In this document: positions 29,297-41,663 of the stretch, piece by piece
Numbering within the stretch: position 1 is the first letter of the stretch
Layout of the letters: every line of letters starts with the position of its first letter
Source of the DNA: Acidithiobacillus acidisediminis
Lineage (GTDB): Bacteria; Pseudomonadota; Gammaproteobacteria; Acidithiobacillales; Acidithiobacillaceae
Length of the DNA: 64,000 bases
Reading direction: 5' to 3'
NCBI RefSeq assembly: GCF_023277115.1
Contig: NZ_JALQCS010000001.1
Coordinates: forward strand, 1 to 64,000
The notes under the pieces: generated by a model
Databases searched by the model: none
What the model saw: only the letters and a program-made list of their open reading frames with translations
Told to the model about the DNA's origin: nothing
Translations under genes and position numbers: made by a program

Positions 29297-30282
29297 GGTG
29301 ACCAGGCCTGAAACAGGGGTAGATAGGGCCGCCAGTCTGCTTGTCCGGCGAGGAGATCCTCCACATACCCCCAGAAGCGCGGCAGAAAATCGAGATATTC
29401 TCCCTTGCCATCACGATAGGCCAGACGACAAAAGATACCGAGGATCTTCAGATTGCGTTGCAAGGCCATAGCCTCGACCTGATCGCGAAAGCTCTCCGCC
29501 TCTGGCACGGCAACACCGAGCGCGCCCAAGCCTTGGCGATAGGCCTCGATCCACCCGTTGCGCCGTTCTCGCCCCCAGTCCCAGTAGCGGTCCCAAAGCA
29601 AGGAGGCTAGATCGTAGGTCCACGGACCCAGAACGGCATCCTGAAAATCGATCATGACCACGGCACCCGCGGGCCGCAGCAACAGATTGCGGGCATGAAA
29701 ATCGCGATGGACCCAGACTTGCGGTTGGCTTTGTGCCGCCGCCACGAGCTGCCGAGACAGTTCGCCCAATGGATGCCAGGGGATCGCTGCGGGTGCAAGA
29801 GCGAGGTGGCGGCGCAAGTACCAGTCGGGGAAAAGTGCCAGTTCCTGCCCCAGGCGTTCGGCATCATAGGCCGGGAGGGGCGGCCGAAAATGATGTTTCC
29901 GAGCCGCCATGGCGAGCCCCTGCAATATGGGAAACACCGCCGTAAAAACAGCATCCGCAGACTCTCCAGCGTCTAGTGCCGCCTTGAGATCGCACGTACC
30001 GATGTCTTCCTGCAGCAGCAAGCCATGCCGCAAGGAAACCGCAACAATCTGTGGTACGGGCAGGGCGGCTGCCGTAAAGCGTCGTTGCACACGCAAGAAA
30101 GGCAGGAGCTCAGCGGAGTCCGGCACCTGGGCCAGGACTTGGCCGCACGGGGTTCGCCAGTAGCGGCGCGTGCTCGCATCGCCGGGGATGGCGCGGAGCA
30201 AGGCGGGCACGATGCCCTGCGCGCGCAGAAAGCGCTCGGCAGAGGGCGAAATCGCTGGCAGGTCGGAAGACGATTGCGACAT
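29281..30282 (-). CDS. amgK: N-acetylmuramate/N-acetylglucosamine anomeric kinase
   Basis: Phosphorylates MurNAc at the anomeric position, the first committed step of the MurU bypass. A 333-residue aminoglycoside-phosphotransferase-fold kinase with catalytic HRDFHARNLLL and the metal motif MIDFQDAVLGPWTYDLASL. The start is ATG 30282; an upstream in-frame ATG would extend towards lptD. Divergent from lptD with only about 29 bases between the starts. Older annotations call this a phosphotransferase of unknown function. Confidence 0.87.
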   Translation of the reverse strand: MSQSSSDLPAISPSAERFLRAQGIVPALLRAIPGDASTRRYWRTPCGQVLAQVPDSAELLPFLRVQRRFTAAALPVPQIVAVSLRHGLLLQEDIGTCDLKAALDAGESADAVFTAVFPILQGLAMAARKHHFRPPLPAYDAERLGQELALFPDWYLRRHLALAPAAIPWHPLGELSRQLVAAAQSQPQVWVHRDFHARNLLLRPAGAVVMIDFQDAVLGPWTYDLASLLWDRYWDWGRERRNGWIEAYRQGLGALGVAVPEAESFRDQVEAMALQRNLKILGIFCRLAYRDGKGEYLDFLPRFWGYVEDLLAGQADWRPYLPLFQAWSPCARR

Positions 30283-30311
30283 GCGCGCATTCTGTGCGAT
30301 TTTACGCACCT

Positions 30312-32477
30312 ATGCCTAGCCCTGGGACGCGCACGATGGCCGTAGGCCGGTTTTGCCCGCGGCGCCGGTCCCTGACCTGCGCAGCCGCGCTGTTCTTTGC
30401 CCCGCCGACCTTTGCCCTGGCGCAAGACAGCCCGATCACCCTCTACGCCGACCAAATTCATGGTTTAGGTAGTGGCCAGTGGACGGCGACGGGAAACGTC
30501 GAGGTGCTCTACGGTGATCGCCGCCTCTATGCCAATCAAGCCCATTACGACCAGAAAAAGGACGAAATCATCGCCCAAGGGCAGGTCCACCTAGTCAGCC
30601 CGGGGATTGTCACCAATGCCCCGGAGGCGAGCCTAAAAATTCACAGTAATCAGGGCATTGTGCTGCATCCACGCTTCCTGCTTCCGCGTCAGGACGGACA
30701 CGGGCATGCCCGCACGGCGCAGGAGCTGGGCAAAAACCATTATCTTCTGAACGAAGCCTGTTATACGACCTGTCACGGCCGCGTGCCGGCTTGGCAAATC
30801 TACAGTGGACAATTAGACCTCAACCAAAACAGCCAGTACATCAGCACTTACAACAGCACCCTGAACATCTTTGGTTTGCCTCTGCTGTGGTTGCCCTACC
30901 TGAGCTTTCCCTTGCAACGGCACTCGGGCTTCTTACCGCCGACCATCGGCAGCTCCACCATCAACGGCTTCACCTTAGGGGTTCCCTACTATTTCGATAT
31001 CGCCAGCAATCTCGACGACACGCTGACCGTGGAGGGCCTGACCAAGCGCGGGGTCTTGCTACAGAACCAGTTCCGCTACCTGGAGCCGAGCTACAGCGGA
31101 CGCCTGCTCCTCGACCTTCTCCCCCACGACAAGCTCACCGGCAGCAATGTCTGGGCAGTGTCCTGGCAACATCAGCAAGACCTCGGCGATGGCTTTTCGC
31201 TGTCGGTGAATTACAACCGCGTCAGTTACCGCAATTTCCTGGCCGATCTGGCTGGAGTCACCGGCTTCAGCGGTGGCTACATTGGCGGCGTGGGCAACGC
31301 CCCCTACCTAACCTCCACCGGCGCCGTCACCTATGGCAACCAGCATGTACAAGCCGGAGCCGTGCTGCAGGGGTATCAAGAATTGGTGCTCGGCGGTGCT
31401 GCCCCCTATGCCCAGCTACCCTATCTCTATGCCAATGGATACTGGCGCGTGGGCAACCGCGGTTACTTCGATTGGCGCAGCAATTTCAATTACTTTTATG
31501 CCAGCGCCGGCCCCATTGGACAACGACTCAATCTCACGCCGACCCTGGGCTGGAAATGGAGCCGCGCCTGGGGCTATCTGGAGCCGCAAGCCCGTCTCTA
31601 TTTCAGTCACTACCAGATACAGCGCAATGGCCCCTACGCCCGCGTCAGCAATCGCAGCATGCCCGCCCTGAGTTTGCGTGGCGGCCTGAACTTCGTGCGC
31701 GATGGGCGCGATGGCAGCAGCATCGTCCTGCACCCGCTCTTCAAATATCTGTTCATCCCCCTGCAGGCGCAGAACCAGATTCCCAACTTTGACAGCAGCC
31801 TGCCTTTTCAGAATTTTAACTCCATTTTCACCGACAACTCGCTCTTTGATGGCAGCGATCGCATCAATGCCGCCAATCAGCTGAGTTATGGCCTCGAGGG
31901 TGTGGGCTATAATCGCCGCGGCCGACAGATCTGGAGCGCTGCCGCAGGGCAGATTCGCTATTTCAACCACCGGCAAATCAATCTAGCGGGTGACATCGTC
32001 GCGCAAAGCGCACGCTCCAATTATTTCTGGCAGGCACAATATGCCCCTCTGGCAGACCTCAATTTCCTTGCCAGCTCGGAAAGCAATGCCGATTGGAAAC
32101 GCTTCGAGCGCCTGGATTTTCGTGCCCAATGGCTGGCCCACAATGGCACCGTGCTCAATCTGGATTATCGCTACACCCGCAACTTTGTCGATCAGGCCGG
32201 GGTCTCGGCAGCACTCCCCATTGGCAAGCAGTGGCGTATCCTGGGGAGCTATCAATATGATGTGCAGGATGACAAGCCCTTGGAGCAGTTGGTCGGGATC
32301 GGCTATGATGGCGGGTGCTGGACGGCCCAGCTGATGATGTTCCACCAGATCTTGCTGGGGGGACAGACGAACAACGCCGTCTATCTGGAAATCGTTTTGC
32401 GCGGTCTGACCAGCATCGGTAACAATTCCAACGGTTTTCTCGATCAATATGTGCCCGGCGCCAGCATGGAGTTCTGA
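30312..32477 (+). CDS. lptD: LPS assembly protein LptD
   Basis: Outer-membrane beta-barrel that, with LptE, puts LPS into the outer leaflet. From ATG 30312 it has 721 residues; ATG 30336 gives a tighter signal peptide and is equally possible. An N-terminal OstA domain (ITLYADQIHGLGSGQWTATG) precedes a long barrel. The mature part holds only three cysteines: two in ACYTTCHG and one in GGCWTAQL near the C-terminus, compared with four in E. coli LptD. surA follows with a TGATG overlap. Confidence 0.93.
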   Translation: MPSPGTRTMAVGRFCPRRRSLTCAAALFFAPPTFALAQDSPITLYADQIHGLGSGQWTATGNVEVLYGDRRLYANQAHYDQKKDEIIAQGQVHLVSPGIVTNAPEASLKIHSNQGIVLHPRFLLPRQDGHGHARTAQELGKNHYLLNEACYTTCHGRVPAWQIYSGQLDLNQNSQYISTYNSTLNIFGLPLLWLPYLSFPLQRHSGFLPPTIGSSTINGFTLGVPYYFDIASNLDDTLTVEGLTKRGVLLQNQFRYLEPSYSGRLLLDLLPHDKLTGSNVWAVSWQHQQDLGDGFSLSVNYNRVSYRNFLADLAGVTGFSGGYIGGVGNAPYLTSTGAVTYGNQHVQAGAVLQGYQELVLGGAAPYAQLPYLYANGYWRVGNRGYFDWRSNFNYFYASAGPIGQRLNLTPTLGWKWSRAWGYLEPQARLYFSHYQIQRNGPYARVSNRSMPALSLRGGLNFVRDGRDGSSIVLHPLFKYLFIPLQAQNQIPNFDSSLPFQNFNSIFTDNSLFDGSDRINAANQLSYGLEGVGYNRRGRQIWSAAAGQIRYFNHRQINLAGDIVAQSARSNYFWQAQYAPLADLNFLASSESNADWKRFERLDFRAQWLAHNGTVLNLDYRYTRNFVDQAGVSAALPIGKQWRILGSYQYDVQDDKPLEQLVGIGYDGGCWTAQLMMFHQILLGGQTNNAVYLEIVLRGLTSIGNNSNGFLDQYVPGASMEF

Positions 32478-33886
32478 TGTCTCGATTACGCTTTAGCCTT
32501 TTTCTCGCCCTGGCAGCCAGTAGCTGCTCTGTCTGGGCAGCAGTCCCCTTCGTCAATCGGGATACCTTGCTGGCAGCGCCACCAGTGACCAGCTCGCAAG
32601 TATTTTCCGCACGCTCTACCGTTGCGCCAGAGGCGGTACCGCTGCCACAAAACCTGGATTACCTGGACAAGGTGGTAGCGGTAGTGAACGACCAGATCAT
32701 CACCTCGCTACAATTGAACGAGCGGGTCGCAGCGATCAAAGCCCAACTCCAACAACAGGATCCTGGCCAACTGCCGCCGGAAGACATTCTGCGCCGGCAG
32801 GTGCTGCAGCAGATGATCCTCCAGGATATCGAAGTACAGATGGCCAAACGGATGGACATCCATGTCGACCAGGCCACTCTCGATCAAGCCATCGCCAATA
32901 TCGCGCACAGCAACAATCTGACCCCCGACCAGTTACGCGAGGCCCTCGCGCAACAAGGGCAGTCCTGGTCCGCCTTCGAACGCAACCTGCGCGAGCGCAT
33001 TCTCGTCGATCGCCTGCAGCAGCAGGAGGTCGAAGCGCGAGTACATCTTGGCAAGGATGAAATTCAGACCTTCGCTCGGCAACTCAAGCAGACTGCTGGT
33101 CTGAGCTTTGAGTTGCAGCAGATTTTTTTGCCCCTACCGGGCGACCCCAGCCCCGAGGCGGTCAGCAACGTGCGCCATGACGCGGAGCAGGTGCATGCGC
33201 AACTCGTCGATGGAGCAAGTTTTACGCGCCTCGCGACGGAGGTCAGCGCCGCCCGCGATGCCCTGCAGGGCGGACGGTTGGGCTGGGTGAAGGCGGCGGA
33301 ACTACCGAGCGCCGTCAGCCAGACCCTGCTCAAGCTCAAACCCGGGGATATCAGCCCCATCATCCCCAGCGCTACCGGCTATCACATTTTCAAGCTCCTC
33401 AATGTCAAGCAGCAGGAGCCTTCGGTCACCGAGGTCAAGGCAGCGATGATCGTTCTTCACGCCGGCAAGGGATTGCAAGAGCAGGAGGCGGAATCGCAAG
33501 CAAAGGATATCGAATCGAGCCTGCAGTCCGGGGTGCGCTTCAGCGAACTGGCCAAGCGTTACAGCCAGGACAGCAGCACGGCAAGCAAGGGCGGCGAGTT
33601 GGGCTGGGTCGCGCCCGGGAGTCTACCCGACGAACTCGAACGTGCGTTGATGAGCCTACCGGTAGGCAATGTGAGTGCACCGGTGCAGGTAGGAAACTCG
33701 ATCTACATCCTGCAATCCCAGGGACAACGCCAGGCTGCCCTGAGCGATACCCAACTCCAGTCTGTGGCGCGGATGCAGCTGTTTAACCGTACCGTGCGCG
33801 AACGGATGGAAGAATGGCAACGACGCATCCGTGATGGTGCCTATGTCGAAATTCTGGAACCCGACCTGCGTATCCGCAATGCATGA
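32477..33886 (+). CDS. surA: Periplasmic chaperone and peptidyl-prolyl isomerase SurA
   Basis: Escorts unfolded outer-membrane proteins to BAM. The 469 residues show a signal peptide ending near SVWA, the SurA N-terminal chaperone domain (LDKVVAVVNDQIITSLQLNERV) and two parvulin domains, each with the GGxLGWV motif (GGRLGWVKAAELP and GGELGWVAPGSLP). The lptD-surA pair is conserved in proteobacteria. Its stop overlaps the next start by eight bases. Confidence 0.95.
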   Translation: MSRLRFSLFLALAASSCSVWAAVPFVNRDTLLAAPPVTSSQVFSARSTVAPEAVPLPQNLDYLDKVVAVVNDQIITSLQLNERVAAIKAQLQQQDPGQLPPEDILRRQVLQQMILQDIEVQMAKRMDIHVDQATLDQAIANIAHSNNLTPDQLREALAQQGQSWSAFERNLRERILVDRLQQQEVEARVHLGKDEIQTFARQLKQTAGLSFELQQIFLPLPGDPSPEAVSNVRHDAEQVHAQLVDGASFTRLATEVSAARDALQGGRLGWVKAAELPSAVSQTLLKLKPGDISPIIPSATGYHIFKLLNVKQQEPSVTEVKAAMIVLHAGKGLQEQEAESQAKDIESSLQSGVRFSELAKRYSQDSSTASKGGELGWVAPGSLPDELERALMSLPVGNVSAPVQVGNSIYILQSQGQRQAALSDTQLQSVARMQLFNRTVRERMEEWQRRIRDGAYVEILEPDLRIRNA

Positions 33887-34721
33887 ATTGAGTCAAAACG
33901 TTCCTCGCAGTGAGCAACCTGACCCCGATTCGCTGCTCGGTCATCGCGCCTTGCCGGCGTTCGCCTGGACGCCGACCTGGACGCTCTTTCGCAAGGAAGT
34001 TCTGCGCTTTGCCCGGGTCTGGCTGCAGACCATCGCTGCCCCTCTGGTCACCACCCTGCTCTACCTGCTGGTCTTCGGGCACGCCCTCGGCGGTCATATT
34101 CACATCTATCCCGGGGTGTCTTACATTGCCTTCATCGTTCCCGGCCTGATGATGATGTCTGTTCTGCAAAACGCCTTTGCCAATAGCTCCTCCAGTCTGA
34201 TTCAGGCCAAGGTTACGGGCAATATCATCTTTGTTCTGCTCAGTCCGCTGCGGCCCACCGAGATCTTTCTGGCCATGACGGCAGCCTCCATTGTCCGCGG
34301 CATTGCCGTCGGACTCGCCATTTTGCTTCTAGCCCTGCTCTTTTTGCATCTCCCGCTGCAACATCCGTTCTGGGTCCTGATCTTTACCATTCTTGGTGCC
34401 GGTGGGATGGGGGCGCTGGGGATTGTTGCCGGTCTCTGGGCAGAGAAATTCGATCAGATCGCGGGTTTCCAGAATTTTTTGATCATGCCCCTGACCTTTC
34501 TTGCCGGCGTGTTCTACTCCGTGCAATCCCTGCCCGGCATCTGGCGCCAGCTGTCCATGGTCAATCCGTTTTTCTATATCGTTGATGGCTTTCGGTATGG
34601 GTTTTTTGGCGACGCCGACCTTTCGGTCTGGGCGTCTCTGGCCGTTGCCCTGGCTTTTTTCCTTGTCAGCGCCGCAGCGGCTTGGCGTTTACTCGCCAGC
34701 GGTTACAAATTACGGCCCTAG
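33879..34721 (+). CDS. ABC-2 type transporter permease (YadH-like), no ATPase partner nearby
   Basis: A 280-residue integral membrane protein with about six helices and the ABC-2 signature region near the last helices (NPFFYIVDGFRYGFFGDAD). ATG 33879 overlaps the surA stop. YadH-type permeases normally sit next to a YadG-type ATPase; none is encoded beside it. In many beta- and gammaproteobacteria an ATPase-permease pair precedes ibaG-murA-his, so this looks like the surviving half of that block. The substrate is unknown. Confidence 0.85.
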   Translation: MHELSQNVPRSEQPDPDSLLGHRALPAFAWTPTWTLFRKEVLRFARVWLQTIAAPLVTTLLYLLVFGHALGGHIHIYPGVSYIAFIVPGLMMMSVLQNAFANSSSSLIQAKVTGNIIFVLLSPLRPTEIFLAMTAASIVRGIAVGLAILLLALLFLHLPLQHPFWVLIFTILGAGGMGALGIVAGLWAEKFDQIAGFQNFLIMPLTFLAGVFYSVQSLPGIWRQLSMVNPFFYIVDGFRYGFFGDADLSVWASLAVALAFFLVSAAAAWRLLASGYKLRP

Positions 34722-34761
34722 ACTGGGTCACAGTTCCACTCTTTTCAGGTAAGATAGCGTT

Positions 34762-35004
34762 ATGATGCAAGCAGAAACCATTCGTTCCCTGATCGAGGCC
34801 GGGCTTCCCGGTGCTCAGGTGCAAGTGTTTGGCGATGACGGGGCGCACTTCGAGGCCGTTGTCGTGGCCACACAATTTGACGGGCAATCCCTGATCAAAC
34901 GCCACCAGCAGGTCTATGCCTGCTTGGGCGAGCGCATGCAGGAAGAGATTCACGCCCTGCAGTTACGCACCCTGAGCCCCAGTGAGGTCGCTGGCCGTTC
35001 TTGA
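34762..35004 (+). CDS. ibaG: BolA/IbaG family protein
   Basis: An 80-residue BolA-fold protein with a class II KH-like core (LIEAGLPGAQVQVFGDDGAH, then SLIKRHQQVYACLGERM). BolA proteins act with monothiol glutaredoxins in Fe-S handling; grxD starts 30 bases downstream, which makes the pairing direct. IbaG just upstream of murA is conserved in proteobacteria. Two adjacent ATG codons at 34762 and 34765 are possible starts. Confidence 0.9.
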   Translation: MMQAETIRSLIEAGLPGAQVQVFGDDGAHFEAVVVATQFDGQSLIKRHQQVYACLGERMQEEIHALQLRTLSPSEVAGRS

Positions 35005-35034
35005 TTCTTCTTCCAGCAATTTACGAGGTGTAGC

Positions 35035-35355
35035 ATGGCCGATATCCAGGAAATCATCCAGGATCAAGTACAAAAACATCCCATCACGCTGTATATGAAG
35101 GGCAATCCGCGGGCACCGCAGTGTGGCTTTTCCGCCCGTGCCGTACAGCTTCTGCAGCAGGCGGGCGTCAAGGAACTCTTTACCGTCGATGTATTGGCCG
35201 ACCCACAGATTCGCGATGGCATCAAGAAGTTTTCCAACTGGCCGACCATTCCACAGCTCTACATCAACGGCGAATTTGTCGGCGGCGCCGACATCATGGC
35301 CGACCTCTTCCAACAGGGGGAGCTGAAGAATCTGGTCGCCAAGGCACAGGGCTGA
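35035..35355 (+). CDS. grxD: Monothiol glutaredoxin (Grx4 type)
   Basis: A 106-residue CGFS glutaredoxin that binds a bridging [2Fe-2S] cluster with glutathione and with BolA partners. The active-site Cys30 is in APQCGFSAR; TIPQLYINGEFVGGADI is the conserved glutathione-binding segment. It lies between ibaG and murA with a GAGG ribosome site. Confidence 0.95.
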   Translation: MADIQEIIQDQVQKHPITLYMKGNPRAPQCGFSARAVQLLQQAGVKELFTVDVLADPQIRDGIKKFSNWPTIPQLYINGEFVGGADIMADLFQQGELKNLVAKAQG

Positions 35356-37279
<1,924 letters not shown>

Positions 37280-37283
<4 letters not shown>

Positions 37284-38578
37284 AACGGCTCAATACGCTA
37301 GATCCCAATTTTACCTCCGCCTTTGCGGCATTGCATGGCTGGGAGGCCAGTGCCGATCCACAAATCGAAGAGCGCGTGCGCGAGATCCTGGCGGCAGTGC
37401 GCAGCCGCGGCGATGCCGCACTACTGGAAACCACTGCCCGCTTCGATCAGCTGGACTTGCCCGACAGCAACGCCTTGGAAATCCCGCTGGCAGACTGCCG
37501 GGCTGCCCTCGCGCAACTCTCCGCGGCGGAGCGCGGCGCACTGGAAGCGGCGGCGCAGCGCATTCGCAGCTACCACGAACGCCAGCGCACCGAGAGCTGG
37601 GAGATGCAGGACGCCGCTGGCAATCGCCTCGGGCAGCGCGTCCTGCCCCTGCATCGGGTGGGGATCTATGTCCCCGGCGGCAAGGCTGCCTACCCCAGTT
37701 CCGTGCTGATGAATGCCTTGCCGGCCAAGGTAGCGGGTGTAGCGGAAATCATCATGACCGTGCCCACCCCGCGCGGCGAGGTCAACCCTTGGGTCTTGGC
37801 GGCGGCGGCCGTGGCGGGGGTGGACCGCGTTTTCCGTATCGGTGGCGCACAGGCCGTTGCCGCACTCGCCTACGGTACCGCTTCGGTACCCGCCGTGGAT
37901 AAGATCGTCGGCCCCGGCAATATCTATGTCGCCACCGCCAAACGGATGGTCTTCGGCAAGGTGGGCATCGACATGATCGCCGGGCCGAGTGAGATTCTCG
38001 TCCTCAGCGATGGTAGCGCCCCAGCAGAGTGGTTGGCTTGGGATCTCCTGTCCCAGGCAGAGCATGACGAAATCGCCCAGAGTATCTTCATCACCTGGGA
38101 TGCTGCGCATCTGGCGGCTGTAGCCAGTGCCGTCGAACAGGCCCTTGGCGAACTCGACCGCGCCCCCATTGCCCGCGCCAGCTGGGAGAATCGTGGCGCC
38201 CTGATCCTCGCCCGTGATGCGGCCGAGGCCTGTGCCCTGGCCAATCGAGTGGCGCCCGAGCACCTGGAGTTGGCCGTGCAGGAGCCACGCGCCCTGCTCC
38301 CGCAGATCGAGAATGCTGGGGCGATTTTTCTCGGCATCCATAGCTGCGAGGCCCTCGGCGACTATGTCGCGGGCCCCAATCACGTGCTTCCCACTGGGGG
38401 GAGTGCGCGCTTCTCCTCGCCTCTGGGCGTCTATGATTTCATCAAGCGCAGTAGCTTGATCGAGGCCAGCCCTCGCGGCGCGCAGGAATTGGGGCAGTTG
38501 GCCAAGACGCTGGCGGAGGCCGAGGGGCTGACCGCGCATGCTCGTTCCGCAGCGGCGCGCACCCAGGGCAAAGTATGA
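37280..38578 (+). CDS. hisD: Histidinol dehydrogenase
   Basis: Zinc enzyme that makes the last two oxidations to histidine. The 432 residues contain [38 protein letters not shown], the zinc-site segment in AGPSEILVL, and the catalytic Glu-His pair in APEHLEL. Overlaps hisG and hisC by four bases each. Confidence 0.97.
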
Positions 38579-39645
38579 GCGGCAAGAGCCTGCCGCAAGA
38601 TCTTCTGCGTCCGGCGGTCCTATCCAGTCACGCCTACGCGGTTGCCGATAGCAGCGGCCTGATCAAGCTCGATGCCATGGAAAATCCCTATGGCCTGCCG
38701 GAGAGCCTGCGTGGCGCTTGGTTGGAATGTCTGCACGACGCCGAGCTGAATCGCTATCCCTATGCGCGGCCAGAGGAACTGATGCGCGCCCTGGCGCTGC
38801 ACGGCGGCATTCCGGCGGACATGGAACTGATGCTGGGCAACGGTTCGGATGAGCTGATCCAGATCCTGATTTCCGCCGTTGCCGGGGCGGGGCGACCCAT
38901 CCTGGGTGTCGATCCGACCTTCGTGATGTACCGCATCATCGCCGAACAGCAAGGCTTGGCCTATCACGCCGTCCCCCTGGATGGAGATTTTCAGCTGGAT
39001 CTCCCGGCCTTCCTGACCGCAATGGAGCAGCATCATCCGGCCATTGTCTTCCTCGATTGGCCCAACAATCCCAGTGGCCAGATGCATCCGGTAGCCAGTC
39101 TGGAGGCCATTTGTGCGGCAGCGCCGGGGCTGGTGGTGGTCGACGAGGCCTACCATGCGTTCAGTGAGGCGAGTTTTGCCGACCAACTGGGTCGTTGGCC
39201 CAATCTGCTCCTCCTGCGCACCCTGTCCAAAGAAGGACTGGCGGGCCTGCGTCTGGGTTTTCTGGCCGGTCCCCCAGCCTGGATCCAGGAGCTGGACAAA
39301 CTGCGCCTGCCCTACAATATCAATATCCTGACCCAGAAAAGTGCCAGCTTCGCGCTGCAACATGCCGAGGTCTTGGCGCTCCAAGCGAATGAGATTCGCA
39401 CTCAACGCGAATTCGTCTATGAGCGCCTGCGCGATATGGGCCTTCAGGTACTGCCCAGCCGTGCCAATTTTCTCCTGTTTGCCGTACCCGGTCGCGCTGC
39501 CGCCATCCATACTGGCCTGAAAAACGCAGGAATCTTGCTCAAAGCCTTTACAGGGCATCCTCGCCTCGGCGACTATCTGCGGGTCAGTATCGGTACACCA
39601 GCCGAAAATCGTGCTTTTCTCTCTGCCCTGGAAGGGTTGCTATGA
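38575..39645 (+). CDS. hisC: Histidinol-phosphate aminotransferase
   Basis: PLP enzyme of fold type I, 356 residues. [11 protein letters not shown] begins the substrate-binding region, [11 protein letters not shown] and VVDEAYHAF bind the cofactor, and the Schiff-base Lys is in [14 protein letters not shown]. Overlaps hisB by four bases. Confidence 0.95.
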   Translation: MSGKSLPQDLLRPAVLSSHAYAVADSSGLIKLDAMENPYGLPESLRGAWLECLHDAELNRYPYARPEELMRALALHGGIPADMELMLGNGSDELIQILISAVAGAGRPILGVDPTFVMYRIIAEQQGLAYHAVPLDGDFQLDLPAFLTAMEQHHPAIVFLDWPNNPSGQMHPVASLEAICAAAPGLVVVDEAYHAFSEASFADQLGRWPNLLLLRTLSKEGLAGLRLGFLAGPPAWIQELDKLRLPYNINILTQKSASFALQHAEVLALQANEIRTQREFVYERLRDMGLQVLPSRANFLLFAVPGRAAAIHTGLKNAGILLKAFTGHPRLGDYLRVSIGTPAENRAFLSALEGLL

Positions 39646-40238
39646 GTCGCCTTGCGGAAGTCCGCCGTGACACCCTCGAAACGCAAATTGCCGTGCGCCT
39701 GGAGCTGGATGGCTCGGGCCAGGCGCAATTGCAGACCGGCCTGCCCTTTCTCGAGCACATGCTGCACCAGATTGCCCGTCACGGCCTCTTCGACTTGGAG
39801 ATCGAGGCGCATGGCGACCTGGAGATCGATGCCCATCACACCGTGGAAGACATTGGCATTACTCTGGGTCAAGCCTTTGCCCGCGCCGTGGGCGACAAGG
39901 CGGGGCTGACCCGCTATGGCCATGCCTATGTGCCTTTGGATGAGGCTCTGTCACGGGTCGTCGTCGATCTATCCGGGCGGCCAGGACTGGTGTACGCGGT
40001 CAACTTTCCGCGCGCCCAGATTGGGACCTTCGATGTCGATCTCTTGCACGAGTTCTTCCAAGGCTTTGTCAACCATGCCCAGGTCACCCTGCATCTCGAT
40101 GCCCTGCGCGGCGACAATGCCCATCATATCGCCGAAACGCTGTTCAAGGCCTGTGGCCGCGCCCTGCGAATGGCCGTCAGTCAGGATCCCCGGGCAGGGA
40201 ACAGCATTCCCAGTACCAAGGGGACGCTGAACCGATGA
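39642..40238 (+). CDS. hisB: Imidazoleglycerol-phosphate dehydratase
   Basis: Monofunctional HisB of 198 residues without the N-terminal histidinol-phosphatase domain of the enterobacterial form. The two metal motifs are [12 protein letters not shown] and [13 protein letters not shown]. The histidinol phosphatase must therefore be encoded elsewhere. Overlaps hisC and hisH by four bases. Confidence 0.96.
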   Translation: MSRLAEVRRDTLETQIAVRLELDGSGQAQLQTGLPFLEHMLHQIARHGLFDLEIEAHGDLEIDAHHTVEDIGITLGQAFARAVGDKAGLTRYGHAYVPLDEALSRVVVDLSGRPGLVYAVNFPRAQIGTFDVDLLHEFFQGFVNHAQVTLHLDALRGDNAHHIAETLFKACGRALRMAVSQDPRAGNSIPSTKGTLNR

Positions 40239-40906
40239 GCCGGAGCACCAGCGTTGGGATTGTCGACTACGGCATGGGGAATCTCTACTCGGTGGCCAAG
40301 GCCGTGGAACACTTGGGTGGCAAGGCGGTAGTCAGTGCCAAGCCTGCGGAACTGGCAGCCTGCGACCGCCTGATTTTTCCCGGCGTCGGCGCCTTCGGTG
40401 ACTGCATGGCGGCCCTGGAACAACGTGAGCTGGACGAGTTTCTGCGCATTGCCGCACAAAACCGTCCCTTTCTCGGCATCTGCCTGGGTATGCAGGCCTT
40501 GATGGAGTCGAGTCAGGAGCATGGAGAGCATGCCGGTCTCGGTATCCTGCCAGGGCAAGTCCTGTCCTTTCCCGAGGAGACGCTGCAATCGGCATCAGGG
40601 CAACGCCTGAAGGTCCCACACATGGGCTGGAACCAGCTGCACCAACTCATTCCCCACCCTCTTTTTGCTGGAGTTCCCCAGGATGCGCATTTTTATTTTG
40701 TGCATTCCTTTTACGTCGAACCGGCACACCCTGATCTTCTGGCGGCCTTCAGTGATTATGGCATCCCGTTCTGTGCCGCCATTGCCGCCGACAACCTCTT
40801 TGCCCTGCAATGCCATCCAGAAAAGAGTGGCAAGGCCGGTCTGCAGCTCCTGGGTAATTTTTTGCACTGGTCTGGAGATTGCGCGGGCGGGTGTGAGATC
40901 GCTTAG
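40235..40906 (+). CDS. hisH: Imidazole glycerol phosphate synthase, glutaminase subunit
   Basis: Class I glutamine amidotransferase supplying ammonia to HisF. In 223 residues the nucleophile Cys is in [11 protein letters not shown] and the His-Glu pair in [10 protein letters not shown]; the N-terminus [13 protein letters not shown] is typical. hisA follows after 16 bases. Confidence 0.95.
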   Translation: MSRSTSVGIVDYGMGNLYSVAKAVEHLGGKAVVSAKPAELAACDRLIFPGVGAFGDCMAALEQRELDEFLRIAAQNRPFLGICLGMQALMESSQEHGEHAGLGILPGQVLSFPEETLQSASGQRLKVPHMGWNQLHQLIPHPLFAGVPQDAHFYFVHSFYVEPAHPDLLAAFSDYGIPFCAAIAADNLFALQCHPEKSGKAGLQLLGNFLHWSGDCAGGCEIA

Positions 40907-40922
40907 GAGTGGAGAGAAAGAC

Positions 40923-41663
40923 ATGTTGTTGATTCCGGCCATTGACCTCAAAGGGGGTTCCTGCGTGCGTTTGCGCCAGGGGCGCATGGATGAGGACACG
41001 GTATTTTCCGAAGACCCCTTAGCCACCGCCCAGCGCTGGGTGGAGGCGGGGGCACGGCGTCTGCACATTGTCGATTTGGACGGCGCGGTGACTGGCGAGC
41101 CGGTCCATGCGCAGATCATCGGTGCCATTTCCCGCGCCTTTCCGCAGCTGGAAATCGAGGTCGGCGGCGGTATCCGCAGTGAAGAACAGATCGAAAGTTA
41201 TCTTCTTGCCGGCGTACGCTATGCCATTATCGGCACCCAGGCAGTGAAGGCCCCGGGCTTCGTCGCCGAGGCAGCGGTCAGCTTTCCCGGACACATCATC
41301 GTCGGGATCGATGCCCGGGATGGCAAGGTGGCAACGGAGGGTTGGTCGAAGCTCTCCCGTCATGACCCCATCGATCTGGCCAAACATTTTGCCGACGATG
41401 GCGTCGAGGCCATCATCTACACCGACATCAGCCGTGACGGCATGATGAGTGGCCCCAACATCGAAGCCACCGTCGAACTGGCGCGCAGTATTCCGGTACC
41501 GGTTATCGCCTCGGGGGGTATCGCCAACATCGAGCAGCTTTTGGCCTTGCAGACCTATGAGGAGGAGGGAATCCTCGGCGCCATCACGGGCCGCGCCATC
41601 TACGAGGGCAGTCTCGACTTTGCCAGCGCACAGCGACAGTTGGATGAGCGCCATGCTCAGTAA
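40923..41663 (+). CDS. hisA: Phosphoribosylformimino-5-aminoimidazole carboxamide ribotide isomerase
   Basis: TIM-barrel isomerase of 246 residues starting [12 protein letters not shown] (catalytic Asp8), with the second catalytic Asp in YTDISRDGM. The long upstream open frame is inside hisH; the GGAGAG ribosome site supports ATG 40923. It overlaps hisF by 11 bases. Confidence 0.95.
   Translation: MLLIPAIDLKGGSCVRLRQGRMDEDTVFSEDPLATAQRWVEAGARRLHIVDLDGAVTGEPVHAQIIGAISRAFPQLEIEVGGGIRSEEQIESYLLAGVRYAIIGTQAVKAPGFVAEAAVSFPGHIIVGIDARDGKVATEGWSKLSRHDPIDLAKHFADDGVEAIIYTDISRDGMMSGPNIEATVELARSIPVPVIASGGIANIEQLLALQTYEEEGILGAITGRAIYEGSLDFASAQRQLDERHAQ

Noticed and set aside
37421-38539. 372-residue minus-strand open frame opposite hisD
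   Set aside because: Shadow of hisD; no recognisable domain and it would cut across a tightly overlapped his operon.
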